From Streptomyces sp. NRRL B-1347 (GTDB taxonomy: Bacteria; Actinomycetota; Actinomycetes; Streptomycetales; Streptomycetaceae), in the NCBI RefSeq assembly GCF_000720325.1, contig NZ_JOJM01000133.1, positions 1 through 7,594 on the forward strand: 7,594 nt of DNA. The letters run 5' to 3'. Every line of letters starts with the position of its first letter. Position 1 is the stretch's first letter. Of this stretch, positions 1 through 5,778 are shown piece after piece. The position numbers and the translations under genes are program-made. Below the pieces are notes generated by a model. The model had not been told where the DNA came from, searched no databases, and saw only the letters and a program-made list of their open reading frames with translations.

Positions 1-87
1 GGTGGGTGGGGCTGTCCCGGCGGCGCGCAGCGCGGCCCTGTGTCGCTGGGGAGTGGGTGGGCGCCCTTGCCTCGGGGCCGTGTGCCC

Positions 88-105
88 GGGGTGGGGGCGG
101 GTGGG
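88..105 (+). other. Candidate G-quadruplex motif
   Basis: Four G-runs of 4, 5, 3 and 3 bases are separated by single-base loops (T, C, T), which satisfies the usual G-quadruplex pattern. A C-rich block with ten consecutive C follows at 111-129 and could instead pair with the G-runs as a duplex hairpin. In a genome this GC-rich such motifs arise often by chance, so function is not implied. Confidence 0.4.
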
Positions 106-132
106 ACCGGACCGCCCCTCCCCCCCCCCACG

Positions 133-198
133 CTGTGGGCAATCGTCCCGCAGGGCGAGTGGGGCATCCCCTGCTCCAGCGGAGCCGAGAGCTTGGGG
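133..198. repeat. Streptomyces-type dispersed intergenic repeat (probable)
   Basis: The block running from CTGTGGGCAATCGTCCCGCA to GCCGAGAGCTTGGGG resembles a short repetitive element that I recall from intergenic DNA of many Streptomyces genomes. It contains two small perfect hairpins: GGGG-cat-CCCC at 161-171 and GCTCC-agc-GGAGC at 173-185. It sits about 55 bases beyond the stop of the minus-strand hydrolase gene, the usual kind of place for such elements. Read as protein it gives the spurious peptide GIPCSSGAESLG. Family membership rests on memory, and the exact ends are uncertain. Confidence 0.5.
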
Positions 199-252
199 CG
201 GGGTGGGCGCAGCCCCAGGTGCCGCGCGGCCGTTGCAGCGAGGCCCGTCCGG

Positions 253-1041
253 CTAGCGCGTGGCCAGGATCGTCTCGGCGACCTCGTGGGGGCGGTCCCG
301 CATCAGGAGGTGGCCCGCGGGGCGCAGGGCCCGGAAGGACGCCCCGAGGGAGTCCGCCAGGGCGCGCTGCCGGGACACCCAGCGGCTCGCGCCCGCAGGG
401 CCCGCCGCGAGCACCGCCACCGGCGCCCCCGCAAGCCCGGCCTCCCGCCTGAGCAGGGCGAGTTCATGCGCCACGTCGCCGTACGTCACGTACTCGACGA
501 GCCCGGCCCGCCACACCCGGCTCAGCCCGTACACCGCCCGCAGCCGACGCGGCACGCCCCCGCCCCGCAGCAGCGGCCCGAGCGCCCGCGGCACCCCCAC
601 CGCGCCGAGCGCGGCCCCGCACGCGCGCGCCCCCGCGACCCGCGACCCGCGCGCGGGCAGCGCCCGCGTCCGCTCCTCCACGCTGGAGTCGACGAGAACG
701 AGCCCGGCCGCCCGCCCCGGATACCGCCGCGCGAACGCCTCCGCGTGGAACCCGGCCAGCGAGTGCCCCACGACCGTCACGGCCCGCTCCCCCAGGCCCA
801 CGGCCGCCAGGACGCGGGCGACGCGCTCCGCCTCCCCCGCGAGCGTCGGCGCCTCGCGCGCGGGCCCGCTGCGGCCGAGCCCGGGGCGGTCGAAGCGGAC
901 GACGGTGCGCGTGGGGGCGAGCAGTTCGACCACCGGGTCCCATTCGAACGACGCGAGCCCCAGCCCCGCGCTGAGCACGCAGACCGGGCCCTGCCCGGTC
1001 ACGTCGACGTGGTGCGGCACCCCGTCGATCCGTACGAACAC
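253..1041 (-). CDS. Alpha/beta hydrolase fold protein
   Basis: This is a 262-residue soluble enzyme of the alpha/beta hydrolase superfamily, the usual size for a single-domain member. Visible landmarks are an N-terminal substrate-side strand and oxyanion-loop segment (SAGLGLASFEW, 24-34), the strand and turn VRFDRPGLGRSG (48-59), the nucleophile elbow GHSLAG with Ser94, LVLVDSS (114-120), and the C-terminal histidine in PAGHLLMRDRPHEV (His244). The usual acid after strand 7 is not obvious: VLAAGPAGAS (209-218) has no Asp or Glu, so Asp118 after strand 6 is the best candidate. No signal peptide is present, so it is probably cytoplasmic. The start is GTG, chosen because GGAGGT lies about 9 bases upstream. 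That site is inside the last codons of the DUF998 gene, which ends only 7 bases before, so the two are probably translationally coupled. The substrate cannot be predicted; an esterase, lactonase or similar hydrolase is possible. Confidence 0.9.
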   Translation of the reverse strand: MFVRIDGVPHHVDVTGQGPVCVLSAGLGLASFEWDPVVELLAPTRTVVRFDRPGLGRSGPAREAPTLAGEAERVARVLAAVGLGERAVTVVGHSLAGFHAEAFARRYPGRAAGLVLVDSSVEERTRALPARGSRVAGARACGAALGAVGVPRALGPLLRGGGVPRRLRAVYGLSRVWRAGLVEYVTYGDVAHELALLRREAGLAGAPVAVLAAGPAGASRWVSRQRALADSLGASFRALRPAGHLLMRDRPHEVAETILATR

Positions 1042-1048
1042 GCTCGGT

Positions 1049-1774
1049 TCACCTCCGCCGTCGTACGAGCACGAGCCACGCCAGGCACACCAGCCACACG
1101 GCGATCATCAGCACCTGGAGCCGCTGACCGATGCCGAGCCCCCACGTGCCGTGCCCGGCGTCGAAGGCGAAGACGGCCGCGAGGGTCCAGACGGTGGCGG
1201 CGAGTTCGACGGCCACGAGCACCGCGAGCAGGGTCCGCTGCCGCGCCCCGCCCGCTCCCGCGCGTCGTACGGCCGCCGTCAGGAGCACCATCCCCACCAG
1301 CGCCCCGGCCACCGCCACGCTGCTGCTGACCGCGTGCGCGGAGTGCGTGGCGGGCACGAGCCCGGCCCGCTCCCGCGCGAGGCACGCCGCGTCCACGGTG
1401 GGCGCGCAGCTCAGCGGAAACAGCCGCGCGTCGGCGGCCGTGGCCGCGCCGAAGAGGACGAGCCCGGCCCAGCCGAGGGCGGACAGGGCGCGGACGCGGG
1501 GCACGGCGCTCCGGCAGCGCAGCCGCACCAGGCCGACCACGGCTCCCGCGCACACCAGCACGCCCGCGGCGAAGTCCACCGCCCGGTAGAAGGCCCCGTA
1601 CGGCTGGTCCTCGGCGGCGAGTTCGCTGACGTACGTCCGCAGCGGGGAGAGTCCGGTCGGCAGGACCGCTTCGAGGGCCCAGGAGGTGTACGCGGCGGCG
1701 CCGGCGACCAGGAGGACGGCCACGGCCGCGCGGACGGCGCGGGGCGCGTCGGCGTCTCGGGGCGTGGGGGGCAT
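1049..1774 (-). CDS. DUF998-like six-helix membrane protein
   Basis: This is a 241-residue integral membrane protein of unknown function resembling the DUF998 family. About six hydrophobic helices are visible, near residues 13-37, 67-85, 97-117, 147-169, 180-204 and 217-237, followed by an Arg-rich C-terminal tail (VRRRR) expected on the cytoplasmic side. Family-like signatures are TYVSELAA (47-54), an Asp at the start of helix 2 (VDFAAG, 66-71), the extracytoplasmic loop FPLSCAPTVDAAC (119-131) with two cysteines that could form a disulfide, HSAHAVSS (144-151), and GLGIGQRLQ before the last helix. The ATG at 1774 is preferred because a TAGCCT box lies 11 bases before it. An in-frame ATG at 1801 would add nine residues (MRPTSLGTR) and overlap the antiporter gene by 14 bases. 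Neither start has a good Shine-Dalgarno site. It is sandwiched between the antiporter (13 bases) and the hydrolase (7 bases). No enzymatic role is known to me. Confidence 0.85.
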   Translation of the reverse strand: MPPTPRDADAPRAVRAAVAVLLVAGAAAYTSWALEAVLPTGLSPLRTYVSELAAEDQPYGAFYRAVDFAAGVLVCAGAVVGLVRLRCRSAVPRVRALSALGWAGLVLFGAATAADARLFPLSCAPTVDAACLARERAGLVPATHSAHAVSSSVAVAGALVGMVLLTAAVRRAGAGGARQRTLLAVLVAVELAATVWTLAAVFAFDAGHGTWGLGIGQRLQVLMIAVWLVCLAWLVLVRRRR

Positions 1775-1784
1775 ACGCGTACCG

Positions 1785-1790
1785 AGGCTA
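1785..1790 (-). promoter_or_regulatory. Possible -10 box for the DUF998 gene
   Basis: On the minus strand TAGCCT lies 10 bases before the ATG at 1774. Initiation 6-8 bases after it would give a transcript with almost no leader. The TAG of this box is also the stop codon of the antiporter gene, so the resemblance may be coincidental. No clear -35 hexamer is visible. Confidence 0.3.
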
Positions 1791-3308
1791 GTCGGGCGCA
1801 TGCGCGCCCTGGTGATCGGGGTGGATCCATTCCGGTTTGCGGAACTTGAGGAACGCGGCAGGCGCGGCCACGCCGATCGTGAGCAGCCCGCCGCCGACGA
1901 TCAGCAGATAGCGCCACAGCGGCGCGTCGCCGAACTGGTCCGGCGGCACGAAGCCGATGAAGAGCGCGCACGCCGAGGCGACGAAGCCGACCCCCGCGAC
2001 GATCGTGACGGCGGGCACGACGAAGCCGCGCTGGACGTGCGGCTGGGTGCGGCGCAGCCGCACCACGGCCACGAACATCAGCAGGTACGCGATGAGGTAG
2101 ATCTGCACGGTGATCACGGAGAACATCCAGTACGCGCTGGAGACGTCGTCGCTGAACGCGTAGAGGACACCGATCAGGGTGGTGATCACACCCTGCGCGA
2201 TCATGATGTTCAGGGGCACGCCGTGCTTGTTGAAGCGCTGCAGGACCGGCGGCAGATAGCCCTCCTGCCGGGCGAGCGTCACCAGGCCCTTCGCGGGTCC
2301 CGCGAGCCACGTCAGCATGCCGCCGAGCGCGGCCATGACGAGCATGATGCCGACGACCTTCGTCATCCAGCCGACGTGGAAGTGGTCGAAGAACGCCTGG
2401 AAGGCCTGCATGAGTCCGGCGGTGAGGCTGAGCTCCTCGGACGGCATGACCCAGCTGATGGCCAGGGCGGGAACGATGAAGATCAGCAGGACCAGACCGG
2501 TGGCCAGGAAGATCGACCGCGGGTACTCCGCGCGCGGGTGCCGCAGCGACGACACGTGGACGCCGTTCATCTCCATGCCGGCGTACGACAGGAAGTTGTT
2601 GACGATGAGGACGAGGCTGGCGAGGCCCGTCCACGGCGGCAGCCAGTGGTCGCCGGTCATCGGCGCGGCGGGCTCGTTGCCCTGCCCCAGGAAGACGATG
2701 CCGAGGGCGACGAGCACGACGCCCGGGATGAGGGTGCCGATCACCAGGCCGAGGGACGAGAGGCCCGCGACGGTCTTGGTGCCGCGTGAGGTGATCCACA
2801 CGCCGGTCCAGTAGATGACGACGATGACGATGGCCACGTAGAGGCCGTCCTCGGCGAGGCTCGGATGGACGACGTAGGCGAACGTCGAGGCCACGTAGGC
2901 GAGCAGGCTCGGGTAGTACGCGATCGTCATCGCGAACTGGCACCACACCGCGACGAATCCGAGCGGCTTGCCGAGCGCCTCGCTCACCCACCGGTAGATG
3001 CCGCCCGTCCACCCGGAGGCCAGCTCCGCGCCGACGAGGGCCGTGGGCAGCAGGAAGACCACGGCGGGCAGGAGGTACAGGAAGACGGCGGCGAGGCCGT
3101 AGATGGCCATGGCGGGCGAGGGCCGCAGGCTCGCCACGGAGGCGGTGGTCATCAGGGCGAGCGTCACCCAGGAGATGAACTGGCGTGAGGTCCCGGTGTC
3201 CTCCCCGAACTCCGCGGCCCCGGCTTCACCGGCCTTCATGGCCGCCGCGGCCTCATCGGCCGCCGTCGTATCGCCCGCGCTCTGTCCGGGCTTGTCCGTA
3301 GTCGTCAT
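1788..3308 (-). CDS. APC-superfamily amino acid antiporter, GadC-like
   Basis: This is a 506-residue inner-membrane transporter with about twelve hydrophobic helices, the first near residue 45 and the last near 465-487. It aligns by eye with Escherichia coli GadC, the glutamate/GABA antiporter: TTASVASLRPSPAMA (54-68) matches the unwound helix 1 region, WVMPSEELSLTAGLMQAF (286-303) matches GadC VIPGNEINLSAGVMQTF, and GPAKGLVTLARQEGYLPP (337-354) and NKHGVPLNI (360-368) also match. The first 45 residues are a hydrophilic Ala/Glu-rich cytoplasmic tail. The tail after the last helix is only about 20 residues and His-rich (HPDHQGAHAPD), so the long C-terminal plug that gates GadC by pH is absent. 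The start at 3308 gives an N-terminus (MTTTDKPGQ) typical of the family, and the 100-codon extension to 3608 is rejected because it runs through DUF6153. Substrates are inferred only to be amino acids or related amines, since no decarboxylase gene is nearby. It shares a divergent control region with the DUF6153 gene. Confidence 0.88.
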   Translation of the reverse strand: MTTTDKPGQSAGDTTAADEAAAAMKAGEAGAAEFGEDTGTSRQFISWVTLALMTTASVASLRPSPAMAIYGLAAVFLYLLPAVVFLLPTALVGAELASGWTGGIYRWVSEALGKPLGFVAVWCQFAMTIAYYPSLLAYVASTFAYVVHPSLAEDGLYVAIVIVVIYWTGVWITSRGTKTVAGLSSLGLVIGTLIPGVVLVALGIVFLGQGNEPAAPMTGDHWLPPWTGLASLVLIVNNFLSYAGMEMNGVHVSSLRHPRAEYPRSIFLATGLVLLIFIVPALAISWVMPSEELSLTAGLMQAFQAFFDHFHVGWMTKVVGIMLVMAALGGMLTWLAGPAKGLVTLARQEGYLPPVLQRFNKHGVPLNIMIAQGVITTLIGVLYAFSDDVSSAYWMFSVITVQIYLIAYLLMFVAVVRLRRTQPHVQRGFVVPAVTIVAGVGFVASACALFIGFVPPDQFGDAPLWRYLLIVGGGLLTIGVAAPAAFLKFRKPEWIHPDHQGAHAPD

Positions 3309-3352
3309 GGGTTCATGATCAATGTTTCTCGCGGCCCCCGCACATCGCCCCA

Positions 3353-3367
3353 TACCGGGGAGGGGTA
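3353..3367 (+). promoter_or_regulatory. Candidate metal-responsive operator (CsoR-like)
   Basis: TACCGGGGAGGGGTA is an imperfect inverted repeat with TACC and GGTA ends around a G-rich centre. CsoR copper-sensing repressors of actinobacteria bind pseudo-palindromes of the kind TACCCC...GGGGTA; here the left half has only two C before G begins, so the match is partial. The site overlaps the -10 box of the DUF6153 gene, which is where a repressor would block transcription. The identity of the regulator is inference from the copper context. Confidence 0.4.
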
Positions 3368-3371
3368 GGCT
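3366..3371 (+). promoter_or_regulatory. -10 box of a leaderless promoter for DUF6153
   Basis: TAGGCT is a near-consensus actinomycete -10 hexamer. Seven bases separate it from ATG 3379, so initiation at the usual distance would place the first transcribed base on or next to the A of the start codon. No Shine-Dalgarno sequence stands at the normal distance. The -35 region (around 3342-3348, ACATCGC) is not consensus, consistent with a weak or activator-dependent promoter. Confidence 0.55.
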
Positions 3372-3378
3372 CCCGCCC

Positions 3379-3897
3379 ATGACCCCGAAGCGGCAGCCGA
3401 CGAGCGCGAGCGGATTCCTGCTCCTCGTGGCGCTGCTGTTCGGCATCGTGACGATGCACACGTTGGGGCATCCCCAGGAGCACGGGGGCGGATCGGCGCC
3501 CTCGGACCACGCGCGCGTGGCGGACGGCGCCCGGCACGGGGTGGGGCACGCGGCCGCCCGGGGCTCCGAGACGGAGGCCGTCGCGCACGCGGGTGCCGCC
3601 GTCCCCATGGCCGCGGGTCACGAGACCGGCGGCACGCGGGCGGGCCTCGCCGACGAGGCCGTCGCCCGCACGGCCTCCGCGCCCGAACCCCCTTCCCACG
3701 ACACCGGCATGGACCCGATGTCCGTGTGCCTGGCCGTCCTGGGCGGTGCCCTCGTGCTCGCCCTGTTCGGCGCGGCGGCGGCGCGGCCGCCGGTGGCCGC
3801 GCCCGTCCGGCTGCCCGCCGGGCTCCGGGCCGCGCCGTGGCCCGACCCCCCGCCGCCGCGCGCACTCCTCGCCCGTCTCTCCGTGCTGCGGATCTAG
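3379..3897 (+). CDS. DUF6153-like His/Met-rich small membrane protein
   Basis: This is a 172-residue protein of unknown function that resembles the actinobacterial DUF6153 family in layout and in its C-terminus (ARLSVLRI, ending LLRI-like). A hydrophobic segment at residues 12-28 acts as signal anchor or signal peptide. A polar extracytoplasmic region from about 30 to 110 contains His31, His35, His44, His53, His57, His70, His81 and His107, plus Met77 and Met111. A second hydrophobic helix spans about 115-135, preceded by the spaced metal-type residues Met111, Met114 and Cys117. A Pro-rich cytoplasmic tail follows. ATG 3379 is preferred over the in-frame ATG at 3322, because the longer form would translate through the TAGGCT promoter box. 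The gene lies directly upstream of the multicopper oxidase on the same strand. A role in holding or delivering copper outside the membrane is inferred from composition and neighbourhood, not shown. Confidence 0.82.
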   Translation: MTPKRQPTSASGFLLLVALLFGIVTMHTLGHPQEHGGGSAPSDHARVADGARHGVGHAAARGSETEAVAHAGAAVPMAAGHETGGTRAGLADEAVARTASAPEPPSHDTGMDPMSVCLAVLGGALVLALFGAAAARPPVAAPVRLPAGLRAAPWPDPPPPRALLARLSVLRI

Positions 3898-3909
3898 GCC
3901 GCCGTACCG

Positions 3910-3974
3910 GCTGCTTCGCGCTGCCCGTGCCGCGGTGGGAACCTCCGGGGCCGGAGCGGTGTACCAGAAGCAGC
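3910..3974 (+). promoter_or_regulatory. Nested inverted repeat between DUF6153 and the oxidase
   Basis: The outer arms GCTGCTTC (3910-3917) and GAAGCAGC (3967-3974) are perfect 8-base complements. Inside them lies the perfect 6-base stem CTCCGG-gg-CCGGAG (3943-3956), extendable outward by an ACC/GGT pairing with a bulge. It starts 13 bases after the DUF6153 stop and ends 51 bases before the oxidase ATG, so it leaves the ribosome site free. It could be a leaky terminator that lowers oxidase expression, an RNA-stability element, or a regulated leader. There is no T-run after it, and it matches no riboswitch class that I recognise. Confidence 0.4.
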
Positions 3975-4010
3975 AGACGCGCCCTTCTGCACGCACCACT
4001 CAGTACGGAC

Positions 4011-4016
4011 GAGGTG
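4011..4016 (+). promoter_or_regulatory. Ribosome binding site of the oxidase gene
   Basis: GAGGTG lies 9 bases before ATG 4026 and is the only Shine-Dalgarno-like sequence nearby. It decides the start in favour of ATG 4026; an in-frame GTG at 4014 overlaps this site and lacks its own. Confidence 0.6.
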
Positions 4017-4025
4017 TCTTCACTC

Positions 4026-5699
4026 ATGCGCACCCACACCCAGCGCACCCCGCACACATCGCGCCGCGCCCTGCTCGGCGCCGCACTCGCCACCGCGGGG
4101 ACGGGGCTCGTCGCGGCCTGCTCCGGCGGCTCCGGCGGCGGCTCGCACTCCGGCCACGGCGGCGAGGGCGGCCCTTCGGCCGGTTCGAAGGGCTATGTGA
4201 CGCCCACCGGACCCGAGGTCGCCGCCGCCGAGAAGAAGCGCCCGGGCGGCGGCCGCCTCCGCGAGCTGAAGCTCATGGCCATGCCGACGACGCTCGACCT
4301 GGGCGGCCGCACGGTCAAGTCCTGGGCGTACGGCGACGCGCTGCCCGGCAAGGAGATCCGCGCGACGGCGGGCGACACCCTGTCGCTCACCCTCGCCAAC
4401 CACCTCCCGCAGCCCACCAGCCTGCACTGGCACGGCCTCGCGCTGCGCAACGACATGGACGGCGTCCCCGGCCTCACCCAGCGGGACATCAAGCCCGGCG
4501 CCGACTTCACGTACCGCTTCAAGGTCCCGCACCCGGGCACGTACTGGTTCCACCCGCACTCCGGCACCCAGCAGGACCGGGGGCTGTACGCGCCCTTGAT
4601 CATCGACGACCCCAAGGAGCCCCTGACGTACGACAAGGAGTGGGTGGTCGTCCTCGACGACTGGGTCGACGGCGTGGCCGGCTCCACCCCCGACGCGGTC
4701 CTCGCGGAGCTGCGGGGCGGCATGGACATGGGCGGCGGCATGGACCACGGCTCCGGCGGTTCGGAGGGCTCCGGCGGCTCCGGCGGTTCGGGGCACGAGG
4801 GGCACATGTCCCGCACCGCCCTGACCGGCGCCGGGAAGGCGTCCCCCGAGCCCACCCCCAAGGGCCCCTCCCGCATGCTCATGGGGTCCACCAGCGACCT
4901 CCTCGGCCGGGACGCGGGCGATGTGGCGTATCCGCACTATCTGATCAATGGCCGCACCCCCAAGGCCCCGTCCTCCTTCCGCGCCCGCCCCGGCGACCGC
5001 ATCCGGCTACGCCTGATCAACGCGGGCGGTGACACCGCCTTCCGGGTGGCGCTCGGCGGCCACGAGCTGACGGTCACGCACACGGACGGCTTCCCGGTGC
5101 GGCACCAGAAGGCCGACGCCCTGCTCATCGGCATGGGCGAGCGGTATGACGTCCTGGTCACCGCCAAGGACGGCGTCTTCCCGCTGACCGCCGTGGCCGA
5201 GGGCAAGAAGGCGGCGGCCCAGGCGGTGCTCCGCACGGGCGGCGGCCGCGCGCCGTCACCGTCGGTGCGGCCCAAGGAGCTCAAGGGCCGCGTCGTGCTC
5301 GCCGAGCGCCTCACGGCGGACGAATCGGTGGCCCTCAAGCCGGGCGACCCCGACCGCACCATCAAGATCCGGCTGACGGGAGGCATGGAGAAATACGACT
5401 GGGCCTTCGACAAGAAGCCGTACGCGCCGAACCAGCGGCACCCCGTGCGCGCGGGCGAGCGCGTGCGCCTGGAGTTCAGCAACTCCACGTCCATGTGGCA
5501 CCCCCTCCACCTGCACGGCCACACCTTCGCCGTGGCGAGCGCCCCAGGACGCCCCCGCAAGGACACCGCGATCGTGCTGCCGAACGGCCGCCTGACGGTG
5601 GACTTCGAGGCGGACAATCCGGGCCTGTGGATGATCCACTGTCACAACGTGTACCACGCGGAAGCGGGCATGATGACGGTCCTCGGCTACCGCTCCTGA
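4026..5699 (+). CDS. Tat-exported lipoprotein multicopper oxidase
   Basis: This is a 557-residue three-cupredoxin-domain multicopper oxidase (laccase/CueO-like), which couples one-electron oxidation of substrates to reduction of O2 to water outside the membrane. The N-terminus has a twin-arginine signal (TSRRALLG, Arg13-Arg14), a hydrophobic stretch, and the lipobox LVAAC with Cys32, so it is predicted to be a Tat lipoprotein. A Gly/Ser/His linker follows. Copper motifs are HWHG (134-137), HPHS (176-179), HPLHLHGH (492-499), and HCHNVYHAEAGM (538-549). These give type 1 ligands His492, Cys539, His544 and axial Met549, with the other histidines at the type 2/3 cluster. A Met/His/Gly-rich insert at about 233-261 (GGMDMGGGMDHG, then GHEGHM) recalls the Met-rich segment of CueO that binds extra copper. 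Residues 4026-onward use the ATG behind GAGGTG. It follows DUF6153 by 128 bases, suggesting a copper-homeostasis pair. Natural substrate (cuprous ion, phenolics or manganese) is not determined. Confidence 0.95.
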   Translation: MRTHTQRTPHTSRRALLGAALATAGTGLVAACSGGSGGGSHSGHGGEGGPSAGSKGYVTPTGPEVAAAEKKRPGGGRLRELKLMAMPTTLDLGGRTVKSWAYGDALPGKEIRATAGDTLSLTLANHLPQPTSLHWHGLALRNDMDGVPGLTQRDIKPGADFTYRFKVPHPGTYWFHPHSGTQQDRGLYAPLIIDDPKEPLTYDKEWVVVLDDWVDGVAGSTPDAVLAELRGGMDMGGGMDHGSGGSEGSGGSGGSGHEGHMSRTALTGAGKASPEPTPKGPSRMLMGSTSDLLGRDAGDVAYPHYLINGRTPKAPSSFRARPGDRIRLRLINAGGDTAFRVALGGHELTVTHTDGFPVRHQKADALLIGMGERYDVLVTAKDGVFPLTAVAEGKKAAAQAVLRTGGGRAPSPSVRPKELKGRVVLAERLTADESVALKPGDPDRTIKIRLTGGMEKYDWAFDKKPYAPNQRHPVRAGERVRLEFSNSTSMWHPLHLHGHTFAVASAPGRPRKDTAIVLPNGRLTVDFEADNPGLWMIHCHNVYHAEAGMMTVLGYRS

Positions 5700-5722
5700 C
5701 CCGGGTCGCCGCCACGACGCGG

Positions 5723-5760
5723 TGCTCCTGGGCGGTCGTCCGCCGCCCGTCCCAGGGGCA
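5723..5760 (+). terminator. Strong hairpin after the oxidase gene, possible terminator
   Basis: TGCTCCTGGG (5723-5732) pairs fully with CCCAGGGGCA (5751-5760), with one G-U wobble; GGCGG and CCGCC inside offer an alternative inner stem. It begins 23 bases after the oxidase stop and ends 30 bases before the nadE start. There is no T-run, which is common for terminators in this group. It most likely separates oxidase transcription from nadE. Confidence 0.55.
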
Positions 5761-5778
5761 TCGCGTCGGGTTGACGAT

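Larger units (their letters stand above)
1..252. other. Intergenic region with G-rich and C-rich tracts
   Basis: This stretch lies downstream of the minus-strand hydrolase and shows no credible gene. Open frames cross it, but their translations are low-complexity Gly/Pro/Arg/Ala with no recognisable domain. What can be seen is three G-rich clusters on the plus strand (about 1-11, 48-61 and 88-105), a run of ten C at 120-129, and a dispersed-repeat-like element at about 133-198. The G cluster at 88-105 and the C-rich block at 111-129 could pair as a long hairpin. In the minus-strand transcript this could stop or protect the 3' end of the hydrolase mRNA, but there is no T-run to support a classical terminator. 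Confidence 0.6.
3309..3378. promoter_or_regulatory. Divergent control region, antiporter / DUF6153
   Basis: These seventy bases separate the antiporter start (minus strand) from the DUF6153 start (plus strand). The plus-strand side carries a TAGGCT box and an overlapping inverted repeat, described separately. On the antiporter side I see no good Shine-Dalgarno site before ATG 3308; the sequence there is unusually AT-rich for this genome (AAACATTGATCATGAACCC) and contains the palindrome TGATCA, so a promoter with a very short leader is plausible but not assignable. Confidence 0.6.

Noticed and set aside
260..1849. Long plus-strand open frame opposite the hydrolase and DUF998 genes
   Set aside because: Its composition is Arg/Pro/Ser/Ala with no domain, and the minus-strand genes have clear family motifs and coupled spacing.
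1411..3012. Minus-strand open frame overlapping the antiporter and DUF998 genes in another frame
   Set aside because: The translation is dominated by Arg, Pro and His, as expected of an out-of-frame reading of high-GC coding DNA; the antiporter frame is clearly real.
3309..3608. In-frame 100-codon N-terminal extension of the antiporter (start at 3608)
   Set aside because: It reads antisense through the DUF6153 coding region and promoter, its translation is low-complexity and Cys/Pro-rich with no transporter character, and a natural start MTTTDKPGQ exists at 3308.
3938..3963. GGAAC motif upstream of the oxidase as an ECF sigma factor -35 element
   Set aside because: The expected -10 position (about 3959-3963) reads GTGTA and matches no ECF -10 consensus that I know, and the GGAAC is next to the inner stem of the inverted repeat. 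Kept only as a weak possibility.
3910..3974. Cobalamin or other known riboswitch before the oxidase
   Set aside because: GGTGGGAA is faintly like part of a cobalamin riboswitch, but the conserved B12-box and the surrounding core are missing and the downstream gene is not a cobalamin-linked type.
3726..4025. In-frame extension of the oxidase upstream to 3726
   Set aside because: It overlaps the end of DUF6153 in another frame, is Arg/Pro/Ala-rich, and would bury the Tat signal and lipobox that begin right after ATG 4026.
5771..5776. TTGACG as the -35 box of nadE
   Set aside because: It lies only 2 bases upstream of the TACACT -10 box, and no -10 hexamer lies 16-18 bases downstream of it.
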